The position numbers and the translations under genes are program-made. From Deinandra increscens subsp. villosa (Eukaryota > Streptophyta > Magnoliopsida > Asterales > Asteraceae), in contig JBCNJP010000017.1 in NCBI GenBank assembly GCA_039602395.1, positions 87,123,160 to 87,187,159 of the forward strand: DNA of 64,000 bases. The letters are read 5' to 3'. Below, one piece after another: positions 10,711 through 22,320 of this stretch (its first letter is position 1; the number at the start of each line of letters is the position of its first letter). The notes below the pieces were generated by a model, which saw nothing but the letters and a program-made list of their open reading frames with translations, was not told the DNA's origin and did no database searches.

Positions 10711-12017
10711 AAGAGATAAGAGTAGAAGTTTTGGAAGAACCATCGGTTCTGGTTAAACAAGTGGTGGCTATGTCTATCAATGAAGAAGTTTGGTTCTGGC
10801 AAATTTGGAAATATTTGGAAGAAGGATATTTGCCGGAAGAAAGGGAAGAAGCAAGGAAAATTCATGTAAATGCTTTACAATATCAGTTGCAGAATGGGAT
10901 CTTGTATCGGAAAACGTACCTTGGACCGCTTTTTAGGTGTTTAACTAAAGAAGAGGCAAGAAGGGTGGTACAAGAAGTGCATAGTGGGATTTGTGGGAAT
11001 CACATGGGTCCTCGCATGATTGTCAACAAGTTGGTAGTACTTGGATATTATTGGCCTGGTATGCATAAATTTGTTACAGAAGAACTTCGAAAGTGTGACA
11101 GTTGCCAGAGACATGCCCCAGTAAGTTTAAAGGCCAAACATGAGCTTGTTCCTGTTTCAACAGCATGGCCCTTTCAGAAGTGGGGAATAGACATTGTAGG
11201 ACCATTTCCGGAAGCAGCGGGACGGGTCAAATTTCTTATTGTAGCTGTTGATTACTTTACAAAGTGGGCAGAGGCAAAGGCGGTTGCGAGCATTACGGGG
11301 CAACATGTGAAAAAATTTGTATGGGAGTATATTATTTGTCGATTGGGTTTACCCTTATACATTGTCTCGGATAATGGAAAACAATTTGCGGATGATCCCT
11401 TTCGGAGCTGGTGTGAGGAGTTGGGAATAGTACAAGTTTTTGCGTCTGTGGCATATCCGCAGGCCAATGGGCAGGTTGAAAGAGTTAATAGAAGTTTGGT
11501 TGAAGGAATTAAGGTACGTTTGGAAAAAGCTGGAGGTGGTTGGGTGGACGAGTTATCACATGTGTTATGGGCACACAGAACCATGCCCAAAACAAGCAAC
11601 GGAGAAACTCCATTCAGTTTGACATATGGGACTGAGGCTGTCATTCCAGCGGAAGTGGGATTACCTACTCAACGGATGTTGGAAGTTATAAATAATGATC
11701 AGCAGTTGAGAGCAAATTTAGATTTATTGGAGGAAAGGAGAGAGATGGCATCCATAAGAGAGAGTAAGTATAAGTCGGAAATGGAGAAATATTATAATGC
11801 CCATGTCAAACTTTACCAATTTAAAGAGGGGGATCTAGTTTTGCGCAACAATGATGTTAGTAGGATGGAACCAAAAGGAAAGTTAGCTGCACAATGGGAA
11901 GGTCCATACAAAATAACAGAAGTTTTAGGCAAGGGGTCTTATTTGTTGGAGGATGGAAACGGCAATGTGCTGGCAAGACCATGGAATGGCGTACATTTGA
12001 AAAGATATTATTTGTAA
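10711..12017 (+). CDS. G2 integrase
   Basis: This is an open frame ending at TAA 12015. It has the HHCC zinc-binding region (HSGICGNHMGPRMIVNKLVVLGY then CDSCQRHAP, about 10981-11115). The catalytic core has Asp in GIDIVGPF, Asp in VSDNGKQF and Glu in YPQANGQVERVNRSLVEG, followed by a C-terminal LAAQWEGPYKITEVLGKGSYLLE segment. No chromodomain is seen, which fits Tat rather than chromoviruses. It directs integration in the nucleus. The frame is continuous with the second RNase H upstream. Codon use looks ordinary for plant elements. Confidence 0.9.
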
Positions 12018-12263
12018 TTTTTCCTTGAAAAGAAGGTTGTAAACAAAAAAAAAAGATGAGAAAATGGATATGTTCCTATATTAGTATAAAAGTTTCGTTG
12101 CTATGGGCAATTAATGTTTTTTAAAAAAAAGAAGGTAATATGCTGAGTTTGCATATAATAAACTAAAGTCCAAAGGACTAAAGTATGGTTGGTTATCATG
12201 TATCTAAAAATAGATGCGAAATCAAACTGATCAATAAAAAGCATCCTTGTAAAGATGCGGCCT
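12018..12263 (+). other. G2 post-pol spacer, left part, with hairpin unit
   Basis: This A/T-rich stretch after pol contains a poly-A run and ends in a hairpin unit GCATC...GATGC (12241-12258), cut by the Copia insertion at 12264. The unit continues at 25529 on the far side. No gene is seen. Confidence 0.6.
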
Positions 12264-12659
12264 TGTTGGGCTATATTTAATTAAGGCATGAACATTAGTT
12301 AATGGGCTAGTTTATTGTTTTTGGGCTTATTAGATATTGGGCTTATTATAGTTTACTATTGGGCCATGTGGGCTTCTTACTAGTTTACGATTTCCTTTAG
12401 AGCTTGTATGAGGTACTATATAAACCTCACTTGTTTATGATTTTGGCTAAGCTTTTCTAATACATTTCAAGTTTACGATTTCTTGAGTGCATTTCCTATT
12501 TACGATCAGCTTCACAAGTTAGAGATTCTCATTCAAGATTCAATCTTTCTCTTAGATTGTGTCTATTTCTTCTACTTGTTTCTTGAATCAATCACATTTG
12601 AGGTTTCCGCACTCATTTGTGATTAGATATCGTGTTGACGGTTTGATCTCGGACCAACA
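12264..12659 (+). repeat. Copia 5' LTR
   Basis: This 396-bp unit (TGTTGGGC...CCAACA) is identical to 25133-25528 except for 4 substitutions counted by eye. TATATAAA lies at 12417-12424. It contains three copies of the TTTACGAT motif that is abundant in both leaders of the element. Confidence 0.95.
12417..12424 (+). promoter_or_regulatory. TATA box of Copia 5' LTR
   Basis: TATATAAA precedes the leader by about 235 bp and is conserved in the 3' LTR. It is the likely core promoter for the genomic RNA. Confidence 0.6.
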
Positions 12660-12661
12660 AT

Positions 12662-12673
12662 TGGTATCAGAGC
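12662..12673 (+). other. Copia primer binding site (initiator tRNA-Met)
   Basis: TGGTATCAGAGC lies three bases after the LTR end. This is the standard plant Copia primer site complementary to the 3' end of initiator methionine tRNA. Confidence 0.92.
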
Positions 12674-13225
12674 TAAGAATCATTGATTCGAGGCTCACAC
12701 GATATTGATTCAAGCAGTTTTCTGGGTTAAAGTGCTGGTTTTTGAAGATTTGAAGGTGGTTTAGGTGTTTACGAGTCTGCTGCTGCTGTTTTTCGAGTTT
12801 ACGAGTGGTTCTGCTTGAAGATCAGGATCGGAATCGTGTTTACGACTTCAAGATCGCATTTTTAGGCGTTTACGATCTGTACTTTTGGTGTTTACGACTT
12901 TGCTTGGTCGTAATCAGTGTTTACGATTTTGTCATACCGGAAACGCGGGATCGTAATCGGAGTTTACGATCAAATTGGATCGTAATTGGTGTTTACGATT
13001 GGCTCTTATCGGAATCAGGGTTTACGACTATCGGAGTCGTAATCGGAAATCGTAATCTGTGTTTACAACATTCTCAATCGGATTCGGTGTTTGCGATTTG
13101 GTTTGGATCGGAATCAGTGTTCCCGATCGTAATCCTGTGTTTACGATCGTAATCAGGAGTGTGTCATCGTAATCTCATTTGTTTGGACATTTGGACTTTA
13201 GTTTTAGGTTCCCTAAGCTTACGTA
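12674..13225 (+). repeat. Copia leader with degenerate TTTACGAT repeats
   Basis: There is no credible ORF in this 552-bp leader. From 12765 to 13145 it holds about ten exact TTTACGA copies, mostly preceded by G or GTG and spaced 20-40 bp, with several GATCGTAATC variants between them. The same motif recurs in the LTR and before the extra ORF at 22558. Confidence 0.75.
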
Positions 13226-16200
13226 ATGGATTTCGAACCAAGTATGTATCAGAAGTTGGATTTTGAGATTGGATCCATCACTCGCCCACCTAGACTCACC
13301 TCGGCGGATAACTTTTTGGAATGGAAATATCGATTTGAAAATCACTTGAAGAGTGTTGGCCTAAGACTCTGGAGGGCAGTTATTCATGGACCATTCACAC
13401 CTACTCACGCAGAAGGAGTTAATGCAGGGAAGGTCAAGACAGAAGATGAGTATGACGATGATGATTGGGAAAGATGCAACAAAGCAGAAAGAGCATTTGC
13501 CATCATGACTATGGCATTAACACCAGATATTGCTCAAGGTTTCAAACACTGCAAGACCGCTAAGGAACTCTGGAACGCTTTGGTTGTGGCTTATGAAGGA
13601 AATCCTGACATAAAGGCAAGCCGCAAGCAAATGCTGAAGCAAAAGTTTAATCTGTTCAACCATGTTCAAGGTGAATCCTTTGAGGCTCAGGTGCAGAGGT
13701 TTGTGTCTCTGATGGCTGAAATGTCCAGCTATAATGTTGAACCAGACAAGGAAGACAAGAATCTGAAATTGTTGAATAGTTTGCCCAAATCATGGAACAC
13801 CAATATCTCTATCATCAAGGACAACAACAGACTGAGTGAACTATCTCTTGATGAGCTAATCAACAAACTCAAGTCCAAGCTAATTGATGACAAGCAGAGA
13901 GAGTTGAACCATATAAGCTCTCTTAGTTTGGCGGGGAAACTAAATCAAGCTCTGTTGTCACAAGATGTGGAGGCTAAGCATGAGGTGAAGTCAACTGGAA
14001 ATGGATCAAGCTCAGTCGCAAAGTCAACTGCTTTTGTGGCTCAACCTCAAGGAAGTTCAAGTGGAAGTGTCAACCCTGATGATACGAATGATCCCAATTT
14101 TGCTCTTGGTATGGGTTTTATGAACAGCTACCATGCTCTCATGGCCGGAACTCTTGTGCCTACTGATATGTTGTCTGGTGAGCTAAACCAGATAAATCCT
14201 GAAGATGTTGAGATGTTGGATGTCTCATGGCAAATGGCTATGGCAGTCTTCAGAGCAAAGAAGTTCATGGCAAAGACAGGGAGAAACGTCTGGAAAGATC
14301 AAGACAAGATAAGGATGGGGTTTGACAAAAGCAAGCTGAGGTGCTACAATTGTGATGAATACGGGCATTTTGCTAGGGAGTGCACTAAGCCTAAGAAAGA
14401 GAAGGTCGAAGAGAAGAATGCTGCTGAGGTCAAAGGTAAGGTTGAAGCAAAGGCTTTGGTTGTTCAAGAAGGAGGCGGTTATGATTGGACTCCTCAATTG
14501 AAAGAGTTTAGTATGTCTCATGCAATGATTGCTGCCATGGAAAGGGATGAAGATGAAGAGCATGCTTTTGTGGTTACTGATGAAACTCCTGTGGAAGATA
14601 AGGAAGCCTTCGTTGCTGAAGCTGAAAACCTCAAGGTATGTTCTGATCCCACTTGTGCTCGTATAATTCCTGGTCTTAGACAAATCTGTAAAAATTACCA
14701 AATAGAATTGTTTGAGATCAAGTGTGAAAGGAGTTCATTTAAGGGTAGATGGCAGAAAAATGAGGAGAAGGTTAAAGCTCAAAAGCTAGACATAGTAAAA
14801 TATCAAAAACTGGCAACTGAGAAAACTCTCCTGTATGACAATGCTAAGTTAGAAATAGCTGAGCTTAGGAATCAGGTAGATGAGATTACACATAAGTATA
14901 ATGAGTTGCAGGTCAAATTTGATATGAATCAAACGAAAAGCAAAAGAATGTTTAAGGCTAGAAAATCGTTGAACTCCTGTATAACTGATGTTAGGATGGG
15001 AAAGGACAAGGGTGGAATAGGAATTAGCTTCCCAGACGCAAGTAAGAACAATATTCTTCAAGATAACTCTAGAGATATCATAGGAATAATCTTTGAGGAG
15101 GACCAGATAGACAGATCTGAATCAGGAACACATGAGATAGGACCTCCCTTAGATAGTGTTCTGGTAGGAGTGACACCCTTGACCCCTCAGGAAATAGAGA
15201 ATGAGAAACACATGTCTTATGGGTTGGGTAATCAGGATAAAATTGTAACTGACACTTGTGAATCAAGTACTTCCCAGGAGTCATTAAACAATGATGTTGG
15301 ACCTGCTGATAGTTTTGTTTCATGTGCAGATGAAGTAGGTATTGAAGATATATCTGGGAAGGATGCAGAATGTTTGAGAGTTAAACAGTGTCATGTGTCA
15401 AGTAGTGTAGTTTCTGATTTGCCTAAAGATGATGTACTAGCATCAGTGTCTGAATTGAATGAGTCTAGGTCTATGAAATTAGTTGTGTCAAAGTCCTTAA
15501 AACATGTTTCAAATTCTAGTAATGAAATTCATGGTTTTAAAATGCGTGTGCCTAACACTAAAGTAGGACGTGAGACCAAACCCAAAGATTTTGTGGCTTA
15601 TCCTCAGGTTGTGTCTGCTTTTAATAGGACAAACAAATCTAAATCAGAACAATTTTGTCTGATCACACAACCTGAAAGGGATACAAAACATGTGATACAC
15701 AAGTGGGATGATAAGCCAGAGTGGAAATCATCGTACCCAAGACGTTCATATTTGTGTAGCCATGTAAATGGGCCTAGACCTATGAATTGTTTTCAATGTG
15801 GAAAGCCAGGACATTTTGCTGCAAATTGCTTAAATAGACCTTATCAACCATACTGTCCGCAAAATCCACGGACCAGTATGTTGCAGAAAATGATGGCAGG
15901 AGAAAACAAAAACCAAAAACAACAAGCTTTGTCTAAGGGGAAGCAGATTTTAGAACCAATGAAGACTGAACAGTCTAAGGTTTTGAACACAAAAGCTCCG
16001 ATGACAAAGCATGTTGAAGAAAAGTGGAATGTGACTAGACCTCAAAACTCATCTTACAAACCTAAGGGAGTTTATCAAAGAAAAGACAAAATGAAAACAA
16101 AACCTTTTGAGAAACAAGTGCCTAAAGTCAACCATGTTGCTAAACCTAAGGGCAAAGCAGTTATTGGAAAACCAAAAGATGTCACTCAAACAAAACAAAT

Positions 16201-16468
16201 GGTTTATACTAAATTGAAACTTGAGTGGACACCTATTGTTAAGTCAAAAGGTAAAAAGGTCACATCTCCATCAAAGAAACCATCACCAGCAAAGAACTCA
16301 GCTAGCAGTTCTAACTCTCAGAAACAACCTACTTGGAAACCTAAAGTCAATGCTCAAATTTTGAGTGAACCTGAATCTAAAGCAGGAATGTCTTTCAAAT
16401 TGGTTAACTACATTGACTCCAAAGGAGTGCCCAGATCAGTTATGACCTGGGTACCTGACTCTAACTGA
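13226..16468 (+). CDS. Copia gag, 1080 aa
   Basis: An uninterrupted ORF begins at ATG 13226 (MDFEPSMYQKLDFEIGS). Residues about 15-250 are a Copia capsid-type domain (FLEWKYRFENHLKSVG, AKELWNALVVAYEG, SLDELINKLKSKL). A first zinc knuckle (CYNCDEYGHFAREC) is at about residue 373, a coiled-coil region at 490-600, a second knuckle (CFQCGKPGHFAANC) at about residue 855, and a Lys/Pro-rich basic tail follows. It is much longer than usual Copia gags, as in SIRE-type elements. It assembles particles around genomic RNA. The ORF ends in TGA 16466. Pol continues in the same frame after a second stop, so expression of pol needs recoding or processing, or these are mutations. Confidence 0.93.
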   Translation: MDFEPSMYQKLDFEIGSITRPPRLTSADNFLEWKYRFENHLKSVGLRLWRAVIHGPFTPTHAEGVNAGKVKTEDEYDDDDWERCNKAERAFAIMTMALTPDIAQGFKHCKTAKELWNALVVAYEGNPDIKASRKQMLKQKFNLFNHVQGESFEAQVQRFVSLMAEMSSYNVEPDKEDKNLKLLNSLPKSWNTNISIIKDNNRLSELSLDELINKLKSKLIDDKQRELNHISSLSLAGKLNQALLSQDVEAKHEVKSTGNGSSSVAKSTAFVAQPQGSSSGSVNPDDTNDPNFALGMGFMNSYHALMAGTLVPTDMLSGELNQINPEDVEMLDVSWQMAMAVFRAKKFMAKTGRNVWKDQDKIRMGFDKSKLRCYNCDEYGHFARECTKPKKEKVEEKNAAEVKGKVEAKALVVQEGGGYDWTPQLKEFSMSHAMIAAMERDEDEEHAFVVTDETPVEDKEAFVAEAENLKVCSDPTCARIIPGLRQICKNYQIELFEIKCERSSFKGRWQKNEEKVKAQKLDIVKYQKLATEKTLLYDNAKLEIAELRNQVDEITHKYNELQVKFDMNQTKSKRMFKARKSLNSCITDVRMGKDKGGIGISFPDASKNNILQDNSRDIIGIIFEEDQIDRSESGTHEIGPPLDSVLVGVTPLTPQEIENEKHMSYGLGNQDKIVTDTCESSTSQESLNNDVGPADSFVSCADEVGIEDISGKDAECLRVKQCHVSSSVVSDLPKDDVLASVSELNESRSMKLVVSKSLKHVSNSSNEIHGFKMRVPNTKVGRETKPKDFVAYPQVVSAFNRTNKSKSEQFCLITQPERDTKHVIHKWDDKPEWKSSYPRRSYLCSHVNGPRPMNCFQCGKPGHFAANCLNRPYQPYCPQNPRTSMLQKMMAGENKNQKQQALSKGKQILEPMKTEQSKVLNTKAPMTKHVEEKWNVTRPQNSSYKPKGVYQRKDKMKTKPFEKQVPKVNHVAKPKGKAVIGKPKDVTQTKQMVYTKLKLEWTPIVKSKGKKVTSPSKKPSPAKNSASSSNSQKQPTWKPKVNAQILSEPESKAGMSFKLVNYIDSKGVPRSVMTWVPDSN

Positions 16469-19400
16469 TTTCCGATTTTGTAGGGACAGCCAAGTAGATC
16501 TATCAACAATCTCTGGTACGTTGATAGCGGTTGCTCCCGACACATGACCGGAGACTTATCCCTATTGGAAGAGGTACAAGACTTCAATGGCGGAGGAGTA
16601 TCTTTTGCAGGTGGGGTAGGTGGAAGAATCAGTAAGAAAGGGGTTTTGAAGAGTGGAAGCTTGACTTTTTCTGACGTACACTATGTGGAGGAACTGTCTC
16701 ACAGTTTGCTCAGTGTGTCGCAAATGTGTGATAAAGACTTTTCAGTCCTGTTCATCAAGAAGGAATGCATAATCCTCAAGCCAGGCTTCGAAATTCCAGA
16801 GGAGTGCATCTTAATGCGCACTCCAAGAAGAGGAAATTCCTATCAGATGAATTTGGGCAAACCTCCAACTACTGAAGAAGCCTGTCTTATCTCAAAGCAG
16901 AATGAAAATTTAGCGTTATTATGGCATCGTCGCCTGGGGCATGCCAATATGAAGAATCTGTCTAAGCTGGCTAAAGGAGAGCACGTTAGAAATTTACCAA
17001 TCAAAGATTTCTCGTCTGTGGAGAAATGTGTGGCTTGTGCTAAGGGGAAGTAGCACAAGTTGCCACACCGTCCAAAGGTTGTTAATTCTGTCTCTTCTGT
17101 TCTTCAACTCTTACACATGGATCTTTTTGGTCCCATGCAGGTACAAAGCATCAGCAAGTTTTCTTATTGTCTCGTAATAGTGGATGACTATTCGCGTTAT
17201 ACTTGGGTCTTCTTTTTATCAAACAAGTACGAAACTCCGACCCTTGTAAAACAGTTCGTCACACTTTTAGAAAACCAGCTGAACAAGAGAGTGAAGGGCA
17301 TAAGAACTGACAATGGAACAGATTTCAAGAATGCAGAGTTGAACATGTTTTGTGGTGAGAAGGGTATTGAAAGGCAGTTCAGTGCTCCCTATACGCCACA
17401 ACAGAATGGAGTTGCAGAAAGAAGGAATAGGACACTCATTGAGGCAGCGAGAACGATGATGTGTGAAGCAAAACTACCAATCTTCTTTTGGGCAGAAGCG
17501 GTGAATACAACTTGTTATGTGCAAAATAGAGTACTTCTGAACAAGCGACACGAGAAGACTCCATATCAGATTGTTTATGGAGAAAAGCCAAGGGTGGGGT
17601 ACTTCAAGACCTTCGGATGTCCATGCACGGTGCTAATTCAGTCCGATGTAGGGAAATTCGAAGCCAAAGCTGATGAGTGCTATTTTGTCGGTTACTCAGC
17701 AAATAGTGCTTATCGCGTGTACAACAAAACCACCAAATTGATTATTGAGACCTTTGATGTGGATTGGATGGAGGATAATCCAACTGATGCGGGTACTGGA
17801 CCAGATTGGGTCTTTGACTACGGATCGCTGTTTGAAGGTTTCAACTTCTCCAATGTTTTCCACAATCTGGGAGAAGAAGAAGATATCATTGCTCCTAGTC
17901 CTGAAGTGAGGCCACATGTGGAAAGAGCATCGGCAGAGACGTCACGAAATTCTAATGCAAATGTTCCAGAATGTTCAGGAACACGCGATGCTCCAGTGGA
18001 TTCTCAAGGCCCAGGTATGTCTGATAATATTATTAATACTAACCTGCATGTTACTGCTTCAGTGCCTGATGTTCAAGAGAGTAGAATAAACAGAGATCAT
18101 CCACTCAGTAACGTGGTTGGGCCAGTGACAGCAGGAGTCACAACGAGAAGCCGCACGGGAAACATTAACTTCTGCATGTTCTCCTGTTTCATTTCCCAGA
18201 TTGAGCCTCCAAATGTGATGGTTGCTCTCAAAGATCCAAATTGGATGGAGGCCATGCACAATGAATTGAATCAGTTCTCAAAGCTGGGAGTGTGGCGACT
18301 TGTGAAGAGGCCAGCTGACAAGAAGGTTATTCCTACGAGGTGGTTATATAAGAACAAAAAGGATGACACCGGAATTATTGTCAGAAACAAGGCGAGATTG
18401 ATAGTACAAGGGCACAGGCAAGTTCATGGGATTGACTACGATGAGGTATACGCTCCGGTGGCAAGATTGGAAGCAATTCGGATCTTTCTGGCTGTGGCAT
18501 CGTATCTCAATTTTACGGTACATCAGATGGATGTGAAGACTGCCTTCCTTTATGCAGAGATGAATGAAGAGGTTTATGTAACTCAACCACCAGGGTTCAT
18601 AGATGAAGAAAATCCTGACCATGTTTATCTGCTGGATAAAGCCTTGTATGGTTTTCATCAAGCTCCGCGCACCTGGTATGAAACTCTGTCCAATCACTTG
18701 GTGGAGAATGGATATACAAGAGGAGTGGTTGATCAAACGCTGTTTAGAAAGAGGGTGAAGGAAGACATAATCATGGTGCAAGTTTATGTAGATGACATTA
18801 TCTACGGATCAACAAACGAGGAATTGTGCACTGAATTTGAAGAGATTATGAGGAAAAAGTTTGAAATGAGTGACCAAGGGGAGATGAGTTTCTTTCTTGC
18901 ATTACAAGTAAAACAGGATGAATCGGGAATTCTTATTCATCAGGCAAAGTATGTGAATGAGATTCTGGAGAAATTCAAGATGCAGGATTGCAAGCCCATT
19001 TCCACTCCCATGGCATCCAGGCCACTTTTGTCAGCTGATCTTAATGGGGAACCAGTGAGTGAATTCCAGTATCGGTCGATGATTGGATCACTTATGTACT
19101 TGACAGCCAGCAGGCCAGACATCATGCATGCAGTTTGTGTGTGTGCACGCTATCAGGCCAATCCTAAACTTTCACATTTATCTGCTGTTAAGCGTATCTT
19201 TAGGTATCTGAAGGGCAAGCCTAGGCTTGGTCTTTGGTACCCAAAAAACACTGATTTTCAATTATATGCTTTTACTGACAGTGACTATGGAGGTAGTGAC
19301 CTTGACTGGAAATCTACTACTGGAGGATGTCAGTACCTGGGAGATAGGCTCATCTCATGGCAGAGCAAAAAGCAGCATACCGTATCAAAATCAACTGCCG

Positions 19401-19732
19401 AAGCTGAGTACGTGGCAGCATCTGCCGGTACTTCACAAGTAGTATGGATCCAAAACCAGCTCACAGATTACGGTATGGAATTCGTTAACACTCCTATCTT
19501 TTCTGATAACGCTGCTGCTCTGGAAATTGTAAAAAACCCCGTCCAACATTCCAAAACCAAGCATATAGACATAAAGGTACACTTCATTCGTGATTGCTAT
19601 GATCGGGAGCTAATTCAGCTTCAAAAGCTAAGCTCCGATCAGAATGTGTCGGACATTTTTACAAAACTCCTTCCTCGTCCAAATTTTGAATCATGTGTTG
19701 AAGACCTAAAGATGATTGCCTTCGAGGAATGA
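16469..19732 (+). pseudogene. Copia pol (PR-INT-RT-RH), single internal stop
   Basis: It is in frame with gag after TAG 16481. Protease: WYVDSGCSRHMTGD with active-site DSG (about 16516-16530). Pre-integrase finger: LLWHRRLGHANMKNLSKL...CVACAKGK. TAG at 17051-17053 breaks the frame, probably from CAG. Integrase: HMDLFGPM, IRTDNGTDFKN and YTPQQNGVAERRNRTLIEA give D-D-E. RT: KARLIVQGHRQVHGIDYDEVYAPVAR, QMDVKTAFLYAEM, VYVDD (about 18782-18796). RNase H: AFTDSDYGGSDLDWKSTTGG and SKSTAEAEYVAAS, ending at TGA 19730. All catalytic blocks are intact. One stop makes this copy formally defective, though suppression cannot be excluded. Confidence 0.92.
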
Positions 19733-19776
19733 TCTTATCAAATTTTGTTTGTAAATTTTTCTTTTCAGAAAACTTT

Positions 19777-19779
<3 letters not shown>

Positions 19780-19828
<49 letters not shown>
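19780..19828. repeat. (TA)n microsatellite, left of TIR element M1
   Basis: About 24 TA units directly abut the TIR of M1. A matching tract flanks its other end. Confidence 0.97.
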
Positions 19829-19832
<4 letters not shown>

Positions 19833-20429
19833 TAGGATCCTGCGAAAACACATCTTTTTGTGAAAACTGTGAAAACACATATAAAAACTCACGTAACTTT
19901 TTCATACGTTAACGATTTTTCATAAAATTTGCGCCAAAAGTCTTAGAATTACGTTATCTTTAAATCTGGAGCAAAATATTAAAAAAAAAACTGAACGTTT
20001 TTTTCCCGTGTGATGCACATGTGCATCATATAATTAAAAAAAGTTATAAAATGCTATTTTTTTTCTTTAAATCTAAAGATAACACAACTATAATTTTTAG
20101 GGTGCAATTTCTTTTTAAACTATTAATGTATATCACATGTATGAGCGTTTTTTTTTGGTATGATGCACATGTCTAAGAAAAAAAATATTAACTCATACTA
20201 AAAGTATGAGTTTTTTTTGTGATGCACATGTGCACCACACAAAAAAATATTTAAAAAAATAAAAAAAGCGTTAAGTTTTTTAAAACTTTTATAGGATTAA
20301 AGATAATATAATTTTAAGACTTTTGGTGCAAATCTTTTAAAAAAATATTAACGTATGAAAAAGTTATGTAGGTTTTAAGATTTGTTTACGCAGTTCTCAC
20401 AAAAAAAGGGTGTTTTCGCAGGATCCTTC

Positions 20430-20434
<5 letters not shown>
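19828..20434. mobile_element. TIR element M1 (MITE-like) in (TA)n
   Basis: About 605 bp with terminal inverted repeats TAGGGTTAGGATCCTGCG and, reversed at the right end, TAGGGGAAGGATCCTGCG; the similarity extends into GAAAACAC. It is flanked on both sides by (TA)n. It has no coding capacity. It contains the perfect 18-bp palindrome TGATGCACATGTGCATCA (20011-20028) and partial copies at 20161 and 20221. The right-hand end has GAAAAAGTTATG-type sub-terminal sequence shared with M4, M5 and M7. It is non-autonomous, and its source of transposase is unknown. Confidence 0.88.

Positions 20435-20486
<52 letters not shown>
20434..20486. repeat. (TA)n microsatellite, right of M1
   Basis: About 26 TA units abut the right TIR of M1. 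Confidence 0.97.
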
Positions 20487-20489
<3 letters not shown>

Positions 20490-21599
20490 AATTTAAGAAA
20501 AATAGTGTTTGTTTTCAAAAGCCTCATAAAAACAGGGGAAGAAATATCATTGTCTCAGAAAATCTTAAAAAAAATATATATGTTTGAGGTTTTTATGATG
20601 TCTTTTGTTTGCCTTGAGTTGGTAGGAAGTGATATAAATTTCCATGACGATCGGAGACTGACACGTGTAAGGTAGAAGTGAAAGACGTCTCAAAGATGAT
20701 GTTCGGTAAGCTAAATCAAAAACAATGATCATCCATTGTAAGTGCAGTAAACTTAACTCTTATATATGTTTAGTTTTCCATCCTAGTTTACATAGTTTAA
20801 AAAACTGAGACCCGGCAAAAATGGGTTGAGAGTGGTATTTACCTAGTATTCACTCTCTCACACGCCATGTTTATACTGTAAATGACAACACCACAGAAAA
20901 AGAAAAAGAAAAAGAATTCAAAAAAAAATATGAAAATTGTGAAAAAGAAAAAGAAAAAGAAAAGAAAAGATAATTATTCTGTTGGTCTTCTCTGCGTGCT
21001 TATGCGGCCGACCTGATCACCAACCGATAATTCATGAAAATAAGAAATAAGTGGTTGTCAAAGCAGTGTTGCATGGTTCCTCAAGTTGGGGGTTTGTGAA
21101 TCCTCAATAAACTCTGAGGTTTGGTAGGTTTTGCTATGAACAATTGGGTGTGGGGACGGTCAAACATGACGGTAATTATGTACCACAACTTAAGCACTTA
21201 AAACTTTTAACTGGATGTGAGTTTATATGGTTTCAAAATTTTTGAGCAAATGTCTAGAGCGTCGAGTAACGGAAGCTGAAAAGGGTTCCTCAGTTAATGA
21301 TTTGTCTGGTTTGATCCATGAAAATCATCAATCTCAAGGTAAGTATGTTTGTGTCCCGTTTTTAGATTATCTTAATTTTGTGCATTTTTCAATTTGTTTT
21401 TAGTCTTTAAATATTTAAAATTTTATTTAATTTTATGATCAAGATCAGATACTCGGGGTTAAGTCTGAGGGGAAGCTTCGTAAAATTCTCAAATTGTTCT
21501 CAAAGTTAAACATTTTTATGAGAATTAACATTTAATAGAGGTTTGGGATTCTTTTAAAGTGTTTTTGAATCGTGAGGGGCCAAAAGTGAATTTATTTTT

Positions 21600-22320
21600 A
21601 AACAAAACCTCATTTACGACCCAATTTCTCTCATTTACGATCCACTCTTTTTCTCTGTGTTTACGATTTTCCTCAAGAAACCCTAACCGCCACCGCAGCT
21701 CACCGGAATCCCAATCCAAACCACCTCCGACCATCCTCCGTCACACCCGTGCACACCACTGAGTTCGTAATCAAATACCGACCGAGAAACCCCCTTCAAT
21801 CATCCGTTTTCACTGAGTTTTGAGTGTTTTCTGTCGGGTTTTACCATTCGAACCTTTATCCACGATTATCTTCTGGTTTGGCTCATTTCGAGTCGTCTTT
21901 GCGAGATTTCTAGTCGGATTCGTGATTTATACACATAAAGGTAGTTGGAGATGATTTTTGGTGTATATTTGTGGTGTGTTAATGAGTTTCCAAGTTGGTT
22001 GCAGGTTCTTCAATGGCGGTTTTCTGGTGTTTACGACCGTCAGGTTGAGGATGACGACGATTGGCATTTACGATTGGTGTTTACGATTATCGATTACGAT
22101 CGATGATTACGATCCGGTGTTTCCGATAGACGTTTACGATCGGCGATAACGACAAAGTGTTTACGATTGGGCTTCGACTGGTTATCGGTGTTTACGACTG
22201 GGAAAAGTGTTTACGATTGGACCAAAGTTAACCCAGTCGTGAACCTGTTTGATATATCGTAAACTCGTTTTATGGATCGTAAACCCATCTATTGAATCGT
22301 AAACACATTTAAATGAGTTT
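21600..22320 (+). repeat. Second TTTACGAT-rich leader before Copia extra ORF
   Basis: About ten direct TTTACGA copies (for example 21610, 21629, 21656, 22029, 22063, 22078, 22130, 22156, 22186, 22207) are followed by three inverted copies (TCGTAAAC at about 22257, 22279, 22298). The layout mirrors the gag leader at 12765-13145. It lies 240-950 bp upstream of the extra ORF start. Confidence 0.7.

Noticed and set aside
12765..13145. CRISPR-like array of TTTACGAT repeats
   Set aside because: Repeat units are short and degenerate, spacing is irregular, and the setting is a plant retroelement leader.
19659..19892. ORFs rich in alternating Ile and Tyr (also 20382-20675 and 59256-59444)
   Set aside because: They are translations of (TA)n microsatellites and have no independent support.
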